From: Oscillospiraceae bacterium
GTDB lineage: Bacteria; Bacillota; Clostridia; Oscillospirales; Ruminococcaceae
Direction of reading: 5' to 3'
DNA length: 14,170 nucleotides
Assembly: GCA_020024215.1 (NCBI GenBank)
Contig: JAHHUC010000054.1
Coordinates: forward strand, 1-14,170
Shown here: piece by piece, positions 6,581-14,148 of the stretch
Position numbering within the stretch: position 1 is the first letter of the stretch
Layout: each line of letters begins with the position of its first letter
Notes under the pieces: generated by a model
What the model was told of the DNA's origin: nothing
Seen by the model: only the letters and a program-made list of their open reading frames with translations
Databases searched by the model: none
Position numbers and translations under genes: made by a program

Positions 6581-7575
6581 TGGATCAGCTTAACAACAAT
6601 GTTTTGATTGAAACAAAAAGATTAAAGAAATATTTTCCGACTCCAAATGGATTCCTTCATGCCGTAGATGATGTAAACATAACCATCAACAAGGGAGAAA
6701 CACTCGGCATCGTAGGTGAATCCGGGTGTGGAAAAAGCACATTGGGCAGGGTTATTTTAAGACTTCACGATGCAACAAGCGGTGATGTTTTTTATGATGG
6801 GCTCAACATCAATGAATTTTCTGAAAATGAGATGCGCCTGATGAGGCAGAATATGCAGATCATCTTTCAGGACCCCTATGCCTCTTTAAACCCCAGAATG
6901 ACAGTGGCTGAGATAATTGAGGAGCCATTGAGGCTTCACAAAATATACAAAACCAAGGCTGAAACACGGGCAAGAGTTGAAGAGCTGATGGAGCTTGTAG
7001 GCCTTCCTATGCGCTCATACAACGCATATCCCCATGAATTTGACGGCGGAAGGCGCCAGAGGGTTGTAATCGCAAGGGCGTTGGCTATAAATCCTCAGTT
7101 TATCGTGTGTGACGAGCCGGTATCGGCACTGGATGTATCAGTTCAGGCACAGATAATCAATCTTCTTATGAATCTGCAAAAGCAGATGGATCTCACATAT
7201 ATGTTTATTTCCCATGACCTTTCTGTGGTCAAGCATATCTCCAACAATATCGGAGTTATGTATTTAGGTCAGCTTATTGAGAAATCCACAAAGCAGGAAA
7301 TTTTCAACAGACCGCTGCACCCATATACAATTGCGCTCCTATCTGCCATACCATCTATAAATGTGATGGAAAAAAGCAAGAAAATCATTCTAAAGGGTGA
7401 AATCACATCGCCCATAAATCCCAAGCCGGGTTGCAGATTTGCTGCCAGATGTCCTTTTGCCACCGATGAATGTATCAGCAGAAGCCCTGTATTCAGGGAG
7501 GTTCTGCCCGGTCATTTTGTGGCATGCCACCGCTGCGAGGAAATCCTCAGCAAAACACTGCAATATGATATATAA
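6580..7575 (+). CDS. OppF/DppF-type ABC transporter ATPase
   Basis: Second ATPase of the importer, 331 aa. It shows Walker A GESGCGKST (46-54), Q-loop Q97 in IFQDPYASLNP, Walker B FIVCDEP (174-180), D-loop SALD and H-loop H212. The signature reads FDGGRRQR (154-161) instead of the usual FSGGQ. As I recall, this variant occurs in many Firmicute OppF proteins, so it need not mean loss of function. The C-terminus has the oligopeptide-type cysteine segment PGCRFAARCPFATDEC. The start overlaps the OppD-like stop by one base after GGGAGGG, so the pair is translationally coupled and should form a heterodimer. Confidence 0.95.
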   Translation: MDQLNNNVLIETKRLKKYFPTPNGFLHAVDDVNITINKGETLGIVGESGCGKSTLGRVILRLHDATSGDVFYDGLNINEFSENEMRLMRQNMQIIFQDPYASLNPRMTVAEIIEEPLRLHKIYKTKAETRARVEELMELVGLPMRSYNAYPHEFDGGRRQRVVIARALAINPQFIVCDEPVSALDVSVQAQIINLLMNLQKQMDLTYMFISHDLSVVKHISNNIGVMYLGQLIEKSTKQEIFNRPLHPYTIALLSAIPSINVMEKSKKIILKGEITSPINPKPGCRFAARCPFATDECISRSPVFREVLPGHFVACHRCEEILSKTLQYDI

Positions 7576-7596
7576 TATATTCACTATAATATATTA
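7571..7596 (+). repeat. 11-bp direct repeat ahead of the binding-protein gene
   Basis: TATAATATATT occurs at 7571-7581 and again at 7586-7596 in the 43-bp gap between the second ATPase and the binding protein. The first copy overlaps the ATPase stop. Either could serve as a -10 box, but I find no -35 box at proper spacing. It may be an AU-rich stretch for mRNA processing or simply AT-rich spacer. Confidence 0.3.
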
Positions 7597-7618
7597 AATA
7601 AAATAAGGAGTAAAAAGA

Positions 7619-9460
7619 ATGAAAAAATTCATCTCATTTGCGCTTGCCGCAGCACTTATGACATCTGTGCTGTCCGGATGTGCAAAAACCAAAAGCCAGG
7701 TGGAGGGCAATGGTTCTAATGGTGCAGCCTCCTCCAAAAATCAGGCAGCTTCCCAGACAAACAAGCCGGAGGATATCCGCCTGCTGGCACAGTCCTCCAA
7801 CGAAAAGGACATGAATATCATGCGTGACCAGCTTACAAAGGCAGGCTTCAACGTGATAATCAACATGCAGCCGGATTATTCTTCTTTCAAAACAGCCGTA
7901 GAATCCGGACAGTATGACCTTGCCCTTTCCGGCTGGACAACTGTAACAGGCAACCCGGACTATGCTGTACGCTCCATTTACCACTCCTTGGGAAGCTATA
8001 ACAACTCCCCTATCAAGGACGAAAAGGTTGACGAATTGATTGATAAGGCAGCCGGAGAAACCCCTGCACAGTATGAGAAAACATACACAGATCTTGAAAA
8101 CTATATGATCACAGAAAATGCGTACCTTGTTCCAATCTATTCAAGCCCCCGTATCCACGGAGTAAACAACAAGGTTGTTGATCCTGCAACAGTTAAAAAC
8201 GCAAAGTCAAGGTCCTTCCCATGGGAGCAGATCTCCTATGTGGATGCAAGCCTCAATGCAACAAGACCGCTCATCATGACTCAGACAGGAAATGTCCTTA
8301 CCTCCCTTGACCCAATTCAGGCTAATGACGGTTCTGTAAACGCATTGTCAACCAATATGCACATCCGCCTTGTAAACCTCACATCTGAGGATGACATCAC
8401 AGCAGAGGGTTCACTTTCCTACAACTATGCCATCGGCGAGGGAAATGACAACTTCTATTTTATCCTCAAGGACAATGCATATTTTTCAAAGGTTGAAAAC
8501 GGAAAGGCTGTCAACACAGGTGTGAGAGTTGGCGCAGATGATGTTGTATTCACATTTGAAAGAGCGATGGACAAGGACTCTGTTCCTGACCACAGAACCT
8601 ATTCCCTCTACGAATCCATCACAAAGGTGGAGGTAGTAAACGATGTAAATGTGCTCAACGAGACAAAGGATTCTGATACAGGCAAGCCGATTATCGAAAT
8701 CCTTTCCAAGGGACTTCCCGGCGAGGTTAAGGAGCTTGTTGAGGATAAAACATTGGTAAACAATGCAGAGGGAAAATATCAGGTTGTAAAAATTTCCACC
8801 AAAAGGCCCTTCCCTCAGGTGCTCAACTATCTGGCTCACCAGTCTGCCGGAATTGTTTCAAAGGAGCAGATAAGCAAAATCAATGCAAACTTCAATAAGG
8901 CTACATTTGATCCTACCAAGGATGTTGCATACGGAAACTTCTCCGTTCTCAAGGGCGGCAAAAATGACCTTTGGTTCAGCGGCCCCTATGCCTTGATCTC
9001 TGTGGATGATTACAATGTAAAGTTCCAGAAGAACCCCGGCTACCTCACAGGATCTGAGTTTGAGCCCAAGATCGAGCATATCACCTATAAATTCATCAAG
9101 GACAGCACCGGTGCTGTTTCTGCCTTCAGAAGCGGTGAAATTGATGTGCTTCCGTTTGTTGATGAAACAGGTGTAGAGGTGCTCTCCAGCAACAGCAATT
9201 TCACAGTTGAAACAAGAACCTCCAATGGCGTTGCATATGCAGAGTTCAACATGAGAGAAGGAAGCAAATTTACAGATAAGGACCTGCGTCTGGCTGTTCT
9301 TTATGCAATCAACCAGAATGACTATATCGCAGTTCACAAGAATTTAAAGAGCCCATGCTACTCCACCATTTCCACACTGATTGATACAGGAAATGTACAC
9401 AAGCAGGATTTGGCAAAATCGGCAGAGCATCTGGCAGCATATCAGGCAAAGAGCAAGTAA
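7619..9460 (+). CDS. Lipoprotein substrate-binding protein (SBP_bac_5 family), apparently circularly permuted
   Basis: Extracellular binding lipoprotein of the importer, 613 aa. A signal peptide with lipobox LSGC (Cys21 lipidated) is followed by a Ser/Asn/Ala/Gln linker to about 49. Residues 50-209 match the end of the OppA/DppA fold: MRDQLTKAGFNV, then SGQYDLALSGW106, GNPDY, VDELIDKAAGET and AYLVPIYSSP. Residues 216-613 match its beginning and middle: LTSLDPIQANDG (228-239), FYFILKDNAYFS, GADDVVFTF (305-313), SGPY and a closing DLRLAVLYAINQNDYI (555-570) with an AKSAEHLAAYQ tail. In normal family members that tail leads into the segment that here comes first. Both halves are complete, which argues against simple truncation. 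AAGGAG (7605-7610) lies 8 nt before the start. Last gene of the operon; the ligand is unknown. Confidence 0.9.
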   Translation: MKKFISFALAAALMTSVLSGCAKTKSQVEGNGSNGAASSKNQAASQTNKPEDIRLLAQSSNEKDMNIMRDQLTKAGFNVIINMQPDYSSFKTAVESGQYDLALSGWTTVTGNPDYAVRSIYHSLGSYNNSPIKDEKVDELIDKAAGETPAQYEKTYTDLENYMITENAYLVPIYSSPRIHGVNNKVVDPATVKNAKSRSFPWEQISYVDASLNATRPLIMTQTGNVLTSLDPIQANDGSVNALSTNMHIRLVNLTSEDDITAEGSLSYNYAIGEGNDNFYFILKDNAYFSKVENGKAVNTGVRVGADDVVFTFERAMDKDSVPDHRTYSLYESITKVEVVNDVNVLNETKDSDTGKPIIEILSKGLPGEVKELVEDKTLVNNAEGKYQVVKISTKRPFPQVLNYLAHQSAGIVSKEQISKINANFNKATFDPTKDVAYGNFSVLKGGKNDLWFSGPYALISVDDYNVKFQKNPGYLTGSEFEPKIEHITYKFIKDSTGAVSAFRSGEIDVLPFVDETGVEVLSSNSNFTVETRTSNGVAYAEFNMREGSKFTDKDLRLAVLYAINQNDYIAVHKNLKSPCYSTISTLIDTGNVHKQDLAKSAEHLAAYQAKSK

Positions 9461-9487
9461 TTTCCGGCTTGATATCACCCATTGAGA

Positions 9488-9512
9488 AAGGATTGGATTT
9501 TATCCAATCCTT
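9488..9512 (+). terminator. Terminator hairpin after the ABC operon
   Basis: AAGGATTGGA (9488-9497), loop TTTTA, and the exact complement TCCAATCCTT (9503-9512) form a 10-bp stem 27 bases past the binding-protein stop. The tail is CCTCTTC, so the U-tract is poor. It may act as a weak terminator or protect the mRNA 3' end. Confidence 0.6.
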
Positions 9513-9574
9513 CCTCTTCAAACAGCATCAAAAGCCTCTTGGAAGATTTCAATTTATCAAAGGGAGTGTGCCTA

Positions 9575-10267
9575 TTGTATTCAGTGGAGGAAAGCAAAAA
9601 AATCTGGGATGAAAATGCAGAATTTTGGGACATGTATATGTCTGATGATTCCAATGATTTTCACAGAAATACAGTTCGTCCTAAGGTTACAGAGCTGCTC
9701 AATATACAAAAGGATGATTATATTTTGGATATTGCCTGCGGAAACGGCAATTATTCAGCTTTTTTGGCACAACATAATATCCCCGTTCTCGCCTTTGATT
9801 ACAGTGATAAAATGATAGAATTGGCAAGAAAAAGGCGGGAAAAATATAAGTCTTTAGTCGAATTTACGGTTGCAGATGCCACTGATGCAGAAAGCTTGAA
9901 AAGATTAAGAAGAAAAAGGCCTTTTACAAAGGCTGTCAGCTGTATGGCACTTATGGATATTGCGGATCTGTCTGTATTGTTCAATTCCGTTTATAATCTT
10001 TTGGATAAAAACGGAATTTTTGTTTTTGCCACACAGCACCCTTGTTTCGTCACAGGAACAGAGAGATATATGACACCTTACGGCTATTATGAAGTTGCCA
10101 TAGAGAATCAGCCAAAGAAACAGTGCTGCTATCATAGATCCATGCAGGACTTGTTTGCATACTGCTTTAATGCAGGTTTTTCCGTAAACGGATTTTATGA
10201 AGTGTGCTTCGGTAAGGATAAAGAAATTCCGGAAATTATTATTGTAAGAGCCAAAAAATCAGAATAA
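9575..10267 (+). CDS. Class I SAM-dependent methyltransferase, TTG start
   Basis: A 230-residue cytoplasmic methyltransferase with a Methyltransf_11/25-like Rossmann core. Motif I is ILDIACGNGNY (50-60) and the acidic SAM ribose residue is D75 in VLAFDYSD. Later come FTVADATDAES, LLDKNGIFVFATQHPCF and a beta-rich C-terminal part. The frame is open back to ATG 9482, but that start lies before a terminator hairpin (9488-9512) and has no ribosome site. AAAGGGAG (9559-9566) is 8 nt before TTG 9575, and the family-like WDENAEFWD begins soon after, so I use TTG. It stands alone after the ABC operon and ends before a strong terminator. The methyl acceptor (small molecule, RNA or protein) cannot be told. 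Confidence 0.85.
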   Translation: MYSVEESKKIWDENAEFWDMYMSDDSNDFHRNTVRPKVTELLNIQKDDYILDIACGNGNYSAFLAQHNIPVLAFDYSDKMIELARKRREKYKSLVEFTVADATDAESLKRLRRKRPFTKAVSCMALMDIADLSVLFNSVYNLLDKNGIFVFATQHPCFVTGTERYMTPYGYYEVAIENQPKKQCCYHRSMQDLFAYCFNAGFSVNGFYEVCFGKDKEIPEIIIVRAKKSE

Positions 10268-10350
10268 TAAAGTCTTTTTAATGGCTTTCTAAAGCAAAGA
10301 AAATCCTAAAAGCCACTGTAATGAGACAATATGAGCTATTTATATAAAGG

Positions 10351-10387
10351 AAAACTCACACCGCCTTAAAGGCGCTGTGAGTTTTTT
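10351..10387. terminator. Strong bidirectional rho-independent terminator
   Basis: AAAACTCACACCGCC (10351-10365), loop TTAAA, GGCGCTGTGAGTTTT (10371-10385): 14 base pairs with one C-C mismatch. Six T's (10382-10387) follow on the plus strand and four A's precede it, so it serves the methyltransferase and minus-strand transcripts from the right. Confidence 0.85.
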
Positions 10388-10391
10388 GATA

Positions 10392-10445
10392 TTATAAATC
10401 CTTCTGACGCTTAAATTCCACAAGGTCAAGTGCAAAAGGGCTGTA
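10392..10445 (-). pseudogene. Short C-terminal gene remnant
   Basis: On the minus strand a frame reads YSPFALDLVEFKRQKDL and stops at TAA (10392-10394), immediately before the bidirectional terminator. A stop lies just upstream in the same frame, so only 17 codons survive. The charged, protein-like composition and the stop-then-terminator layout suggest the tail of a deleted gene. I do not recognise the parent protein, and a chance frame is possible. Confidence 0.3.
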
Positions 10446-10498
10446 TTAAAAAATTTTGCCGTATAGGGTTTACATGGCTTATAGACCACCATTGCGCT

Positions 10499-11680
10499 TT
10501 ATCTTGCAATATATCCGTCTGCAAATGAATAGATCGTATTTATTACACTTTCTTCCTTGGTGATGTCTTTCCCATCTTCTTTTGCTGAGCAAATCACGTT
10601 CCATAAAGCACTTATGCAAACCATGTTTATAAACAGCTCGTTGGATATTTCCCTGTTGCAAATAAGCTGCTCCAATGCAATTGCCAGCATATGGTATATG
10701 GTGATTTGAGGCATGCTGTATTGGTGCATTTCATTGTCAAAGCTGATGTTCAAGGTCTCTGTGGGCTTCAATGAGGGGAATTGCCATCCGGCGCACAATT
10801 CCGGCAGAAAGGAGAATATCTCTGTTGCAAGATGGGGGTCCTCAAGACGTCTGACCAATTCCTCTTCACAGCGGTCATATCCATCTTCTTCAGGCAGCAG
10901 CTCTTCAAAAACTGACAGCGCAGTTCTCACCTTTTCTGTGATTTGCTCCTGTGTGTAGGGATATGGATTGCAGGTTTCATCATCCTGCATAAAAATAAAG
11001 AACTGTTTTTGTGTGTGAACTCCCGACACGTTTAAATTTTTAACTATGTCCGACACCTGCTCACTGAGCTTTTCGATTTTTATGTCATTTACACGACATT
11101 CTCCGGTTATTTCATGGTTGACAGAAGCCCCATAAATTTTAATATAGGCAATTTTTCCGTCTCCCAAATAATCGGACAGCTGGGTTTTGAGCATATCCCA
11201 ATAATCCGGCAGGTCAGCTTCTTTTTTGCTATCATTGCTCATAACAACTGCGTTGCTTTTATAAACCTTCCACCCATGCTTTTTCCCCTGAAAATCTGTT
11301 TTTACATAATCACCTTTTGCCTTATTAAGCATGGCAAATACACCGCTTAGCAAGCCCAGGGAAAAATTACCCAGCGCCAAGCCTATCGCCTGCTGTGTAT
11401 CAGGGCCTAATGATGTGCAGCACTCATAAAGCTTTCTGTCCCATTGTGGACATTCCAGAGTAAAGTATAATACTGCCATATGCTCTTCCAGCTGTTTTGG
11501 CTCAATATATATTTTAAGATCATAAGCAGGTATGTACACCGAATCATCCTTTTCCAGAACTGCCATCTCCGATTTAAGCAAATCGCAAAGGCTTTCTGCT
11601 ATGCTGTGCAGATTTATTTCTTCCTTTGGAACAGGTGATGCTTCTTCTGCTTTCTTTTTCTTGAAGTTGTTCAAAAACAT
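10499..11680 (-). CDS. Conserved-looking hypothetical protein, 393 aa
   Basis: A soluble-looking protein with no signal peptide or clear membrane helix. It starts MFLNNFKKKKAEEASPVPKE, followed by an acidic region. Near residues 85-125 is a compact segment with LYFTLECPQWDR, then a hydrophobic, glycine-rich helix pair (AIGLALGNFSLGLLSGVFAML), then HGWKVYKSNAVV. This faintly recalls DUF6348-type proteins, but I am not sure. The second half is helical and rich in E, L and C, with no recognised motif. GAGAGG lies 9 nt before ATG 11680, so I prefer it over the further-upstream ATG 11716, which lacks a ribosome site. It is the only complete minus-strand gene, divergent from the two-component operon. 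Function unknown. Confidence 0.8.
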   Translation of the reverse strand: MFLNNFKKKKAEEASPVPKEEINLHSIAESLCDLLKSEMAVLEKDDSVYIPAYDLKIYIEPKQLEEHMAVLYFTLECPQWDRKLYECCTSLGPDTQQAIGLALGNFSLGLLSGVFAMLNKAKGDYVKTDFQGKKHGWKVYKSNAVVMSNDSKKEADLPDYWDMLKTQLSDYLGDGKIAYIKIYGASVNHEITGECRVNDIKIEKLSEQVSDIVKNLNVSGVHTQKQFFIFMQDDETCNPYPYTQEQITEKVRTALSVFEELLPEEDGYDRCEEELVRRLEDPHLATEIFSFLPELCAGWQFPSLKPTETLNISFDNEMHQYSMPQITIYHMLAIALEQLICNREISNELFINMVCISALWNVICSAKEDGKDITKEESVINTIYSFADGYIAR

Positions 11681-11728
11681 AACATAATTCCTCTCTTTTT
11701 GAATATATATGACCAATTTCTCAAGCTA

Positions 11729-11757
11729 ATTATAACATATGCCATATGCTTTTTCCA
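11729..11757 (-). promoter_or_regulatory. Promoter of the minus-strand hypothetical gene
   Basis: On the minus strand: TGGAAA (11757-11752), a 17-bp spacer and consensus TATAAT (11734-11729), about 50 bp before the chosen start. The spacer holds two head-to-tail GCATATG units, each containing the palindrome CATATG, which could be an operator. Confidence 0.55.
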
Positions 11758-12019
11758 TATTTTATTTGCCTGTCTATTTGTTTTAAGAGCAGTGTACATA
11801 AAATATTTTAAGCACCAGATGTGCAATAGCTTTAGCTTTTTAATGATGAAATGAGCCTGTTTGACATCGAGCAGTCTGGTTTAGTCCTCCTGCTGATATC
11901 AATATTTGCATCTTTTCAATAAAATTACATACTTATTTCTTCAGGCAGTTTTTTACACTATTCCTCATCCCTTCATGCGGTGCAAGCGGTGTGCTTACAG
12001 CATTTTTTCTTCAGCAAAG
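11758..12019. other. Intergenic region between divergent genes
   Basis: No gene, RNA or strong hairpin is visible. It lies between the divergent promoters of the minus-strand gene and the two-component operon. AAGCGGTGTGCTT near 11985 forms only a 4-bp stem. I searched by eye for paired LytTR-type sites and found none I would defend. Confidence 0.4.
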
Positions 12020-12048
12020 TTGAATGAACACTGAAAAGTAAGTATAAT
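12020..12048 (+). promoter_or_regulatory. Promoter of the two-component operon
   Basis: TTGAAT (12020-12025), a 17-bp spacer and consensus TATAAT (12043-12048), about 35 bp before the response-regulator start. Confidence 0.65.
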
Positions 12049-12082
12049 AAAGGGGATGAGATATTTTCCGGGAGGTGATTTG

Positions 12083-12787
12083 ATGCTGAAAATTGCAATA
12101 TGTGACGATGAAAAAGCCTTTTGCGATATTTTACATGAAAAGCTTACGGCCGAAGCAGAGCGTTTGGAAGAAAATTTTATGCTGCACACATATACAAGCA
12201 CCGAGCAGCTGTATAAATCGGGGATAAAATTTGATGTGATTTTTCTGGATGTCAAAATGCCTTCCCAAAACGGTCTGCAATTTGCGCAAGAGCTGCGCTC
12301 GCAGAAAAACGATTGCTGCATTGTTTTTGTTTCGTCATTTCCAAAATATGTTTTTGACGCATTTCCCCTCAGAGCAGAGGATTTTTTGTGCAAGCCAATT
12401 GATGAAGCCAGGCTTAATTCGGTGCTTATTCGCATAATAGAAAAAAAGAAGGCTGATGATAAAAACTGCTTATTTATCAAAACAAATCAATGGTGCAGAT
12501 CTGTCAAGTTCCAATCAATTTTTTATTGTGAGGTAATCAACCGCATAATATACATACATACTGCTGATGAGGTGATTGAATATTATGGAAGGCTGGAGCA
12601 TTTGGGAAGTGAGCTGGACAGCCGATTTTACAGATGCCATCGAAGCTATTTTGTAAATCTGGAGCATATTGTGACCTATTCAAACGGTGAAATTATATTA
12701 GATAACTCGGCGCATATACCTGTTTCCCGCTTGAGGCAAAAGGAATTTATGGAAAATATGCTGCAATATATGAAAAGGAGAAAATAA
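12083..12787 (+). CDS. LytTR-family response regulator
   Basis: A 234-residue DNA-binding response regulator. The receiver domain (1-120) shows the acidic pair in ICDDE (D8, D9), phosphate acceptor D56 in VIFLDVKMP, S84 in FVSSF and K104 in LCKPI. The LytTR output domain (about 130-232) includes FIKTNQWCRSVKF, a YYGRLEHLGSEL helix and the family-typical FYRCHRSYFVNLEHI. Regulators of this AgrA/LytR type bind paired direct repeats near promoters and often control peptide sensing, bacteriocins or neighbouring transporters. GGGAGGTGA supports ATG 12083; the frame opens earlier at 12056, without a ribosome site. The stop shares one base with the kinase start, so the two are translationally coupled. 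Confidence 0.95.
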   Translation: MLKIAICDDEKAFCDILHEKLTAEAERLEENFMLHTYTSTEQLYKSGIKFDVIFLDVKMPSQNGLQFAQELRSQKNDCCIVFVSSFPKYVFDAFPLRAEDFLCKPIDEARLNSVLIRIIEKKKADDKNCLFIKTNQWCRSVKFQSIFYCEVINRIIYIHTADEVIEYYGRLEHLGSELDSRFYRCHRSYFVNLEHIVTYSNGEIILDNSAHIPVSRLRQKEFMENMLQYMKRRK

Positions 12788-14076
12788 TGTATCCCTTTTT
12801 ATGCAATTTTATTACAGCTTTGGCAGGATTTTTTATTATGCTTTGCTTTTATGCCAAGCTTGCTTTTAAAACCTTCAAGCCCTTCACAGCACTTATATAT
12901 TCAGGCATATGGTTCGGTTTTTACAAAATTGTGCCGTCGCAGTTTTATTTGTTTTTTGCGGCATTTCTACTCCTATTTTTATACGGAATTTTTTGCTGCA
13001 AAATCAATTGGAAATATACATTTCTGCTATCTGTATTGCTGCTGTCCATATCGCTTTGGGCAAGTGGAGTTGCAGAAGCTGTGGGGTATTGGACTGCTAA
13101 AGTGATTGGTTCAAAATATATTCAAATCCTGCAATTTCTTGATTTTGGTATAGCATGCCTCTTTTGTGGCCTTCTCTATCTTTCTTTGTTTGAAATTTCA
13201 AAACTGCCTTTTAAAAATTTGCGGCATATTCACCATCAAATACTGCTTATTGCAGCCTTTCCCTTTTTGTTTGTCCTGTTGACAGAGCAAGCCATCAGCT
13301 CATCTATTTATGGCGATACCATCATCTGGTCATACGACAAAGGGCTTATATATCCGCAAATACAAACAGCACCTGTTTTACTTTTGCAGCTTTTTGCCGG
13401 CCTTACATTTTTCTCCATACTGTTTCTTTTTTGCCGATTGGAAAAAACCGTTTCAGTTGAGCAGCAAAACAGCTTGCTGGCGCATCAGCTGATGGGGCAA
13501 AAAGGATATATTCAGGAGATACACAGATATGAACAGCAGCTCAATTCTATACAGCATGACATCAAAAATCACTTTTTGCTGTTGCAGCAGTTGTTAAATC
13601 AGCAAAAAATCAAGGAAGCTGCCTCCTATTTGGAGGAGCTGTCAAAATTCTCCACCCCATTGGAATATCCTGTATTTACAGGAAATCCCACAGTGGATAT
13701 ACTGCTGAAAAGCAAGCTGTCCGTCATAGCCTTAAAGGATGTGAAAATAGAGTGTGACTTAAAAATCCCCTCCGTCTCACCGGTTGCGGATATTGAGTGG
13801 TGCATAATCTTAGGAAATGCCATCGACAACGCTCTGAAGGCACTGGAGGCTGTTCCTAAAAATCAAAAATACCTTCATATCACCGGAATTGGAAAAGGGG
13901 ATTTTCTATATCTTCACATTGAAAACTCCTGCTTAAAAGCTTTGTCATCTATTGATGAAGGAGTGGGCTTATCCAACATCCGTACAGTTGTAAAAAAGCA
14001 TTTTGGAACGCTTGATATTGAAATAGGCGGGGGAAAATTTTCCTTGGACATACTGCTTCTCATTTCACAACAATAA
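12787..14076 (+). CDS. Membrane sensor histidine kinase, AgrC-like GHKL type
   Basis: A 429-residue kinase. About the first 217 residues hold six or seven membrane helices (near 8-24, 35-50, 53-70, 78-100, 112-134, 150-166, 196-216). A coiled linker then leads to the dimerisation motif QHDIKNHF with phospho-acceptor H257. The GHKL ATPase domain carries the N-box GNAIDNALKAL (N344, N348) and G-box EGVGLSNI (G392, G394). Kinases of this kind pair with LytTR regulators and often sense peptides or membrane stress; the signal here is unknown. AAGGAG (12775-12780) is 6 nt before ATG 12787, which overlaps the regulator stop by one base. Confidence 0.93.
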   Translation: MYPFLCNFITALAGFFIMLCFYAKLAFKTFKPFTALIYSGIWFGFYKIVPSQFYLFFAAFLLLFLYGIFCCKINWKYTFLLSVLLLSISLWASGVAEAVGYWTAKVIGSKYIQILQFLDFGIACLFCGLLYLSLFEISKLPFKNLRHIHHQILLIAAFPFLFVLLTEQAISSSIYGDTIIWSYDKGLIYPQIQTAPVLLLQLFAGLTFFSILFLFCRLEKTVSVEQQNSLLAHQLMGQKGYIQEIHRYEQQLNSIQHDIKNHFLLLQQLLNQQKIKEAASYLEELSKFSTPLEYPVFTGNPTVDILLKSKLSVIALKDVKIECDLKIPSVSPVADIEWCIILGNAIDNALKALEAVPKNQKYLHITGIGKGDFLYLHIENSCLKALSSIDEGVGLSNIRTVVKKHFGTLDIEIGGGKFSLDILLLISQQ

Positions 14077-14099
14077 AAGCACATCTCATATCCACCCTC

Positions 14100-14128
14100 T
14101 TGTTTTGCATCAAATCTGCATATATACT
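14100..14128 (+). promoter_or_regulatory. Possible promoter of the downstream gene
   Basis: TTGTTT (14100-14105), a 17-bp spacer and TATACT (14123-14128), 20 bp before the next start. The -35 match is weak (3 of 6). Its position between the kinase and a new gene suggests a separately controlled, possibly regulator-activated, transcript. Confidence 0.4.
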
Positions 14129-14148
14129 GAAAGCAGGAGGTGTTATCA

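Noticed and set aside
7571..7596. TATAATATATT repeats as a separate promoter for the binding protein
   Set aside because: No -35-like hexamer lies 16-18 bp upstream of either copy; kept only as a low-confidence repeat.
8858..9337. 159-codon minus-strand frame opposite the binding-protein gene
   Set aside because: It is antisense to a well-supported gene and has no ribosome site or recognisable motif.
11758..12019. LytTR binding repeats near the two-component promoter
   Set aside because: Several GCAGT words occur but none form a spaced direct-repeat pair close enough to the family consensus.
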